Source: JALOAP01 sp964632355
Lineage (GTDB): Bacteria > Chloroflexota > Dehalococcoidia > Tepidiformales > Tepidiformaceae
Direction: 5' to 3'
NCBI GenBank assembly: GCA_964632355.1
Contig: CAZWBW010000125.1
Location: forward strand, 1 to 6,642
DNA: 6,642 bases
Positions 5,983 through 6,642 of this stretch are shown here, piece by piece. A program made the translations under genes and the position numbers. The notes under the pieces were generated by a model. It saw only the letters and a list, made by a program, of their open reading frames with translations, was not told the origin of the DNA and did no database searches. Within the stretch, counting starts at the first letter, position 1; each line of letters begins with the position of its first letter.

Positions 5983-6020
5983 ACGAAGAGGGGGCAGACC
6001 CGCGGGTCTGCCCCCTTCGT
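5983..6020. terminator. Bidirectional terminator-like perfect palindrome between convergent genes
   Basis: Positions 5989-6016 form a perfect 28-base palindrome centred between 6002 and 6003. Allowing a 2-base bulge (5988-5989), the stem extends through ACGAA/TTCGT to 5983 and 6020. It lies 20-25 bases after the lyase stop and about the same distance after the stop of the converging membrane-protein gene, so it can serve both. The T tracts are poor on both sides (TTCGTT on plus, TCTTCGT on minus). Confidence 0.7.
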
Positions 6021-6030
6021 TACATGTAAC
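6019..6030. repeat. 12-base palindrome next to the terminator
   Basis: GTTACATGTAAC is a perfect palindrome that partly overlaps the outer edge of the large hairpin. It could be a small protein-binding site or a secondary hairpin. Its place between two gene ends argues against a promoter operator. Confidence 0.3.
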
Positions 6031-6039
6031 CGAACGGGG

Positions 6040-6642
6040 CTACTGCCCGCCGACAGCGCTGACGGGTTCGGGCGTGTGCTCGGCGGCGGTAGCCCTGCTG
6101 CGGACGGCCGCGGCGGCCGCGGCCGTGGCGCGTGAGCCCTTCTCGGCGACGCGGTAGACAAGGTTCGTGCCGCGGGCGAGCTTCCACTGGGCGTGGAGCG
6201 CGGGCAGGCTGGCGAGGAAGAACGTAATCACGGCCATGAGCGGCCACATCAGGAAGCTGATCACGACGTGATACCACTTCACGTAGCTCGGACGCGGGCC
6301 GCGCTGGCTGTACTCGATGGCGATCAGCACGAGAAGCGGCACGAGGCAGAAGTACACCATCGCGGTGACGATGGTGAGCGAAACCCACCAATCGAACGAG
6401 AAGTCACCGGTCGCGAGCGTCCACGGCTGCCAGTTCGGGCCGGGGAGGGTGATGACCGGTTTGCGCCACCATTCGGGAAGCGGAGCGCCCCACTTCGCCG
6501 CCATGATGAGCGGGACCTGGGTGCCGAGCGTGACCAGGTACCATTGCGCCATCCAGAGCGCGTGTACCTTGGTCACCGCGCCGGAGAGGACCAGCCGGCG
6601 CTTCAGGCTCAGGGGCGAACGGCGGTTCAGCGTCGCACGCCA
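6040..6642 (-). CDS. C-terminal part of a multi-pass membrane protein, probably a family 2 glycosyltransferase
   Basis: The frame is open from the right edge of the window to a TAG at 6042-6040, giving 200 residues with the N-terminal part missing. A GTG at 6576 lies within this frame, but the open frame continues upstream to the edge, so it is probably internal. Three membrane segments are seen, at about 30-50, 84-108 and 122-142 of the visible fragment. They are separated by a Trp/Pro-rich loop (for example LPEWWRKPVITLPGPNWQPW) and a short basic loop (SQRGPRPSYVKWYH). The ending LPALHAQWKLARGTNLVYRV followed by AEKG resembles the C-terminal boundary of membrane-bound GT2 enzymes of the cellulose-synthase-like type, where a final helix leads to a short cytoplasmic segment. 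The catalytic domain would lie outside the window, so this call is an inference. The last 35 residues are a low-complexity tail with a run of seven Ala and many Thr, Glu and Pro, unlike the rest. The gene converges on the lyase gene and is probably unrelated to it. Confidence 0.6.
   Translation of the reverse strand, partial: WRATLNRRSPLSLKRRLVLSGAVTKVHALWMAQWYLVTLGTQVPLIMAAKWGAPLPEWWRKPVITLPGPNWQPWTLATGDFSFDWWVSLTIVTAMVYFCLVPLLVLIAIEYSQRGPRPSYVKWYHVVISFLMWPLMAVITFFLASLPALHAQWKLARGTNLVYRVAEKGSRATAAAAAAVRSRATAAEHTPEPVSAVGGQ
6104..6126. repeat. 10-bp inverted repeat inside the alanine-rich tail
   Basis: ACGGCCGCGG (6104-6113) and CCGCGGCCGT (6117-6126) are exact inverted copies with a 3-base spacer. 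On the minus strand this encodes the polyalanine run. It most likely reflects alternating GCC and GCG codons rather than a regulatory structure. Confidence 0.5.

Noticed and set aside
4146..6161. 671-codon minus-strand ORF opposite the lyase gene
   Set aside because: It is antisense to a clearly conserved enzyme, rich in Arg, His and Pro, and has no recognisable domain: the typical shadow of a GC-rich gene.

Overview
The window comes from a GC-rich bacterium; I estimate about 65% G+C by eye. Long antisense shadow ORFs lie over every real gene, as expected at that composition. Start codons are a mix of ATG and GTG, each with a purine-rich Shine-Dalgarno sequence. The gene content (a eukaryote-like 2-hydroxyacyl-CoA lyase, a Vps62-type protein, a small multi-pass membrane protein) would fit a Chloroflexota-like or actinobacterial-like lineage. 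That placement is an inference from recall, not a search result.

Left block, minus strand, positions 1 to about 2494. A small four-helix membrane protein (2494 to 2117) overlaps by 4 bases (GTGA) with a 600-residue protein (2120 to 318). The larger protein has an N-terminal Vps62/DUF946-like domain, a coiled coil and about four C-terminal membrane helices. After a 138-base gap a further minus-strand ORF starts at 179 with a good ribosome binding site and runs off the left edge; only its first 59 codons are visible.

Middle block, plus strand, 2723 to 5963. After a 228-base divergent intergenic region come two metabolic genes. The first (2723-4216) is an acetyl-CoA hydrolase/transferase-family (family I, 4-hydroxybutyrate-type) CoA-transferase, closed by a clear hairpin terminator. 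The second (4347-5963) is a thiamine-diphosphate enzyme that reads as a 2-hydroxyacyl-CoA lyase (HACL) rather than an oxalyl-CoA decarboxylase. It appears to have its own promoter. Together they suggest a route in which a 2-hydroxy acid is loaded with CoA and then split into a one-carbon-shorter aldehyde or ketone plus formyl-CoA. This parallels the Frc/Oxc oxalate pair, but with an unrelated CoA-transferase class.

Right block, minus strand, 6040 to the right edge. This is the C-terminal 200 residues of a multi-pass membrane protein, most like the C-terminal membrane half of a family 2 glycosyltransferase, ending in an alanine-rich tail. It converges on the lyase gene across 76 bases that hold a perfect 28-base palindrome, probably a two-way terminator.

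I saw no tRNA, rRNA, CRISPR array, insertion sequence or attachment site. The most interesting points are the CoA-transferase/HACL pairing, the remodelled active-site loop of the lyase, and the Vps62-type domain attached to a bacterial membrane anchor.
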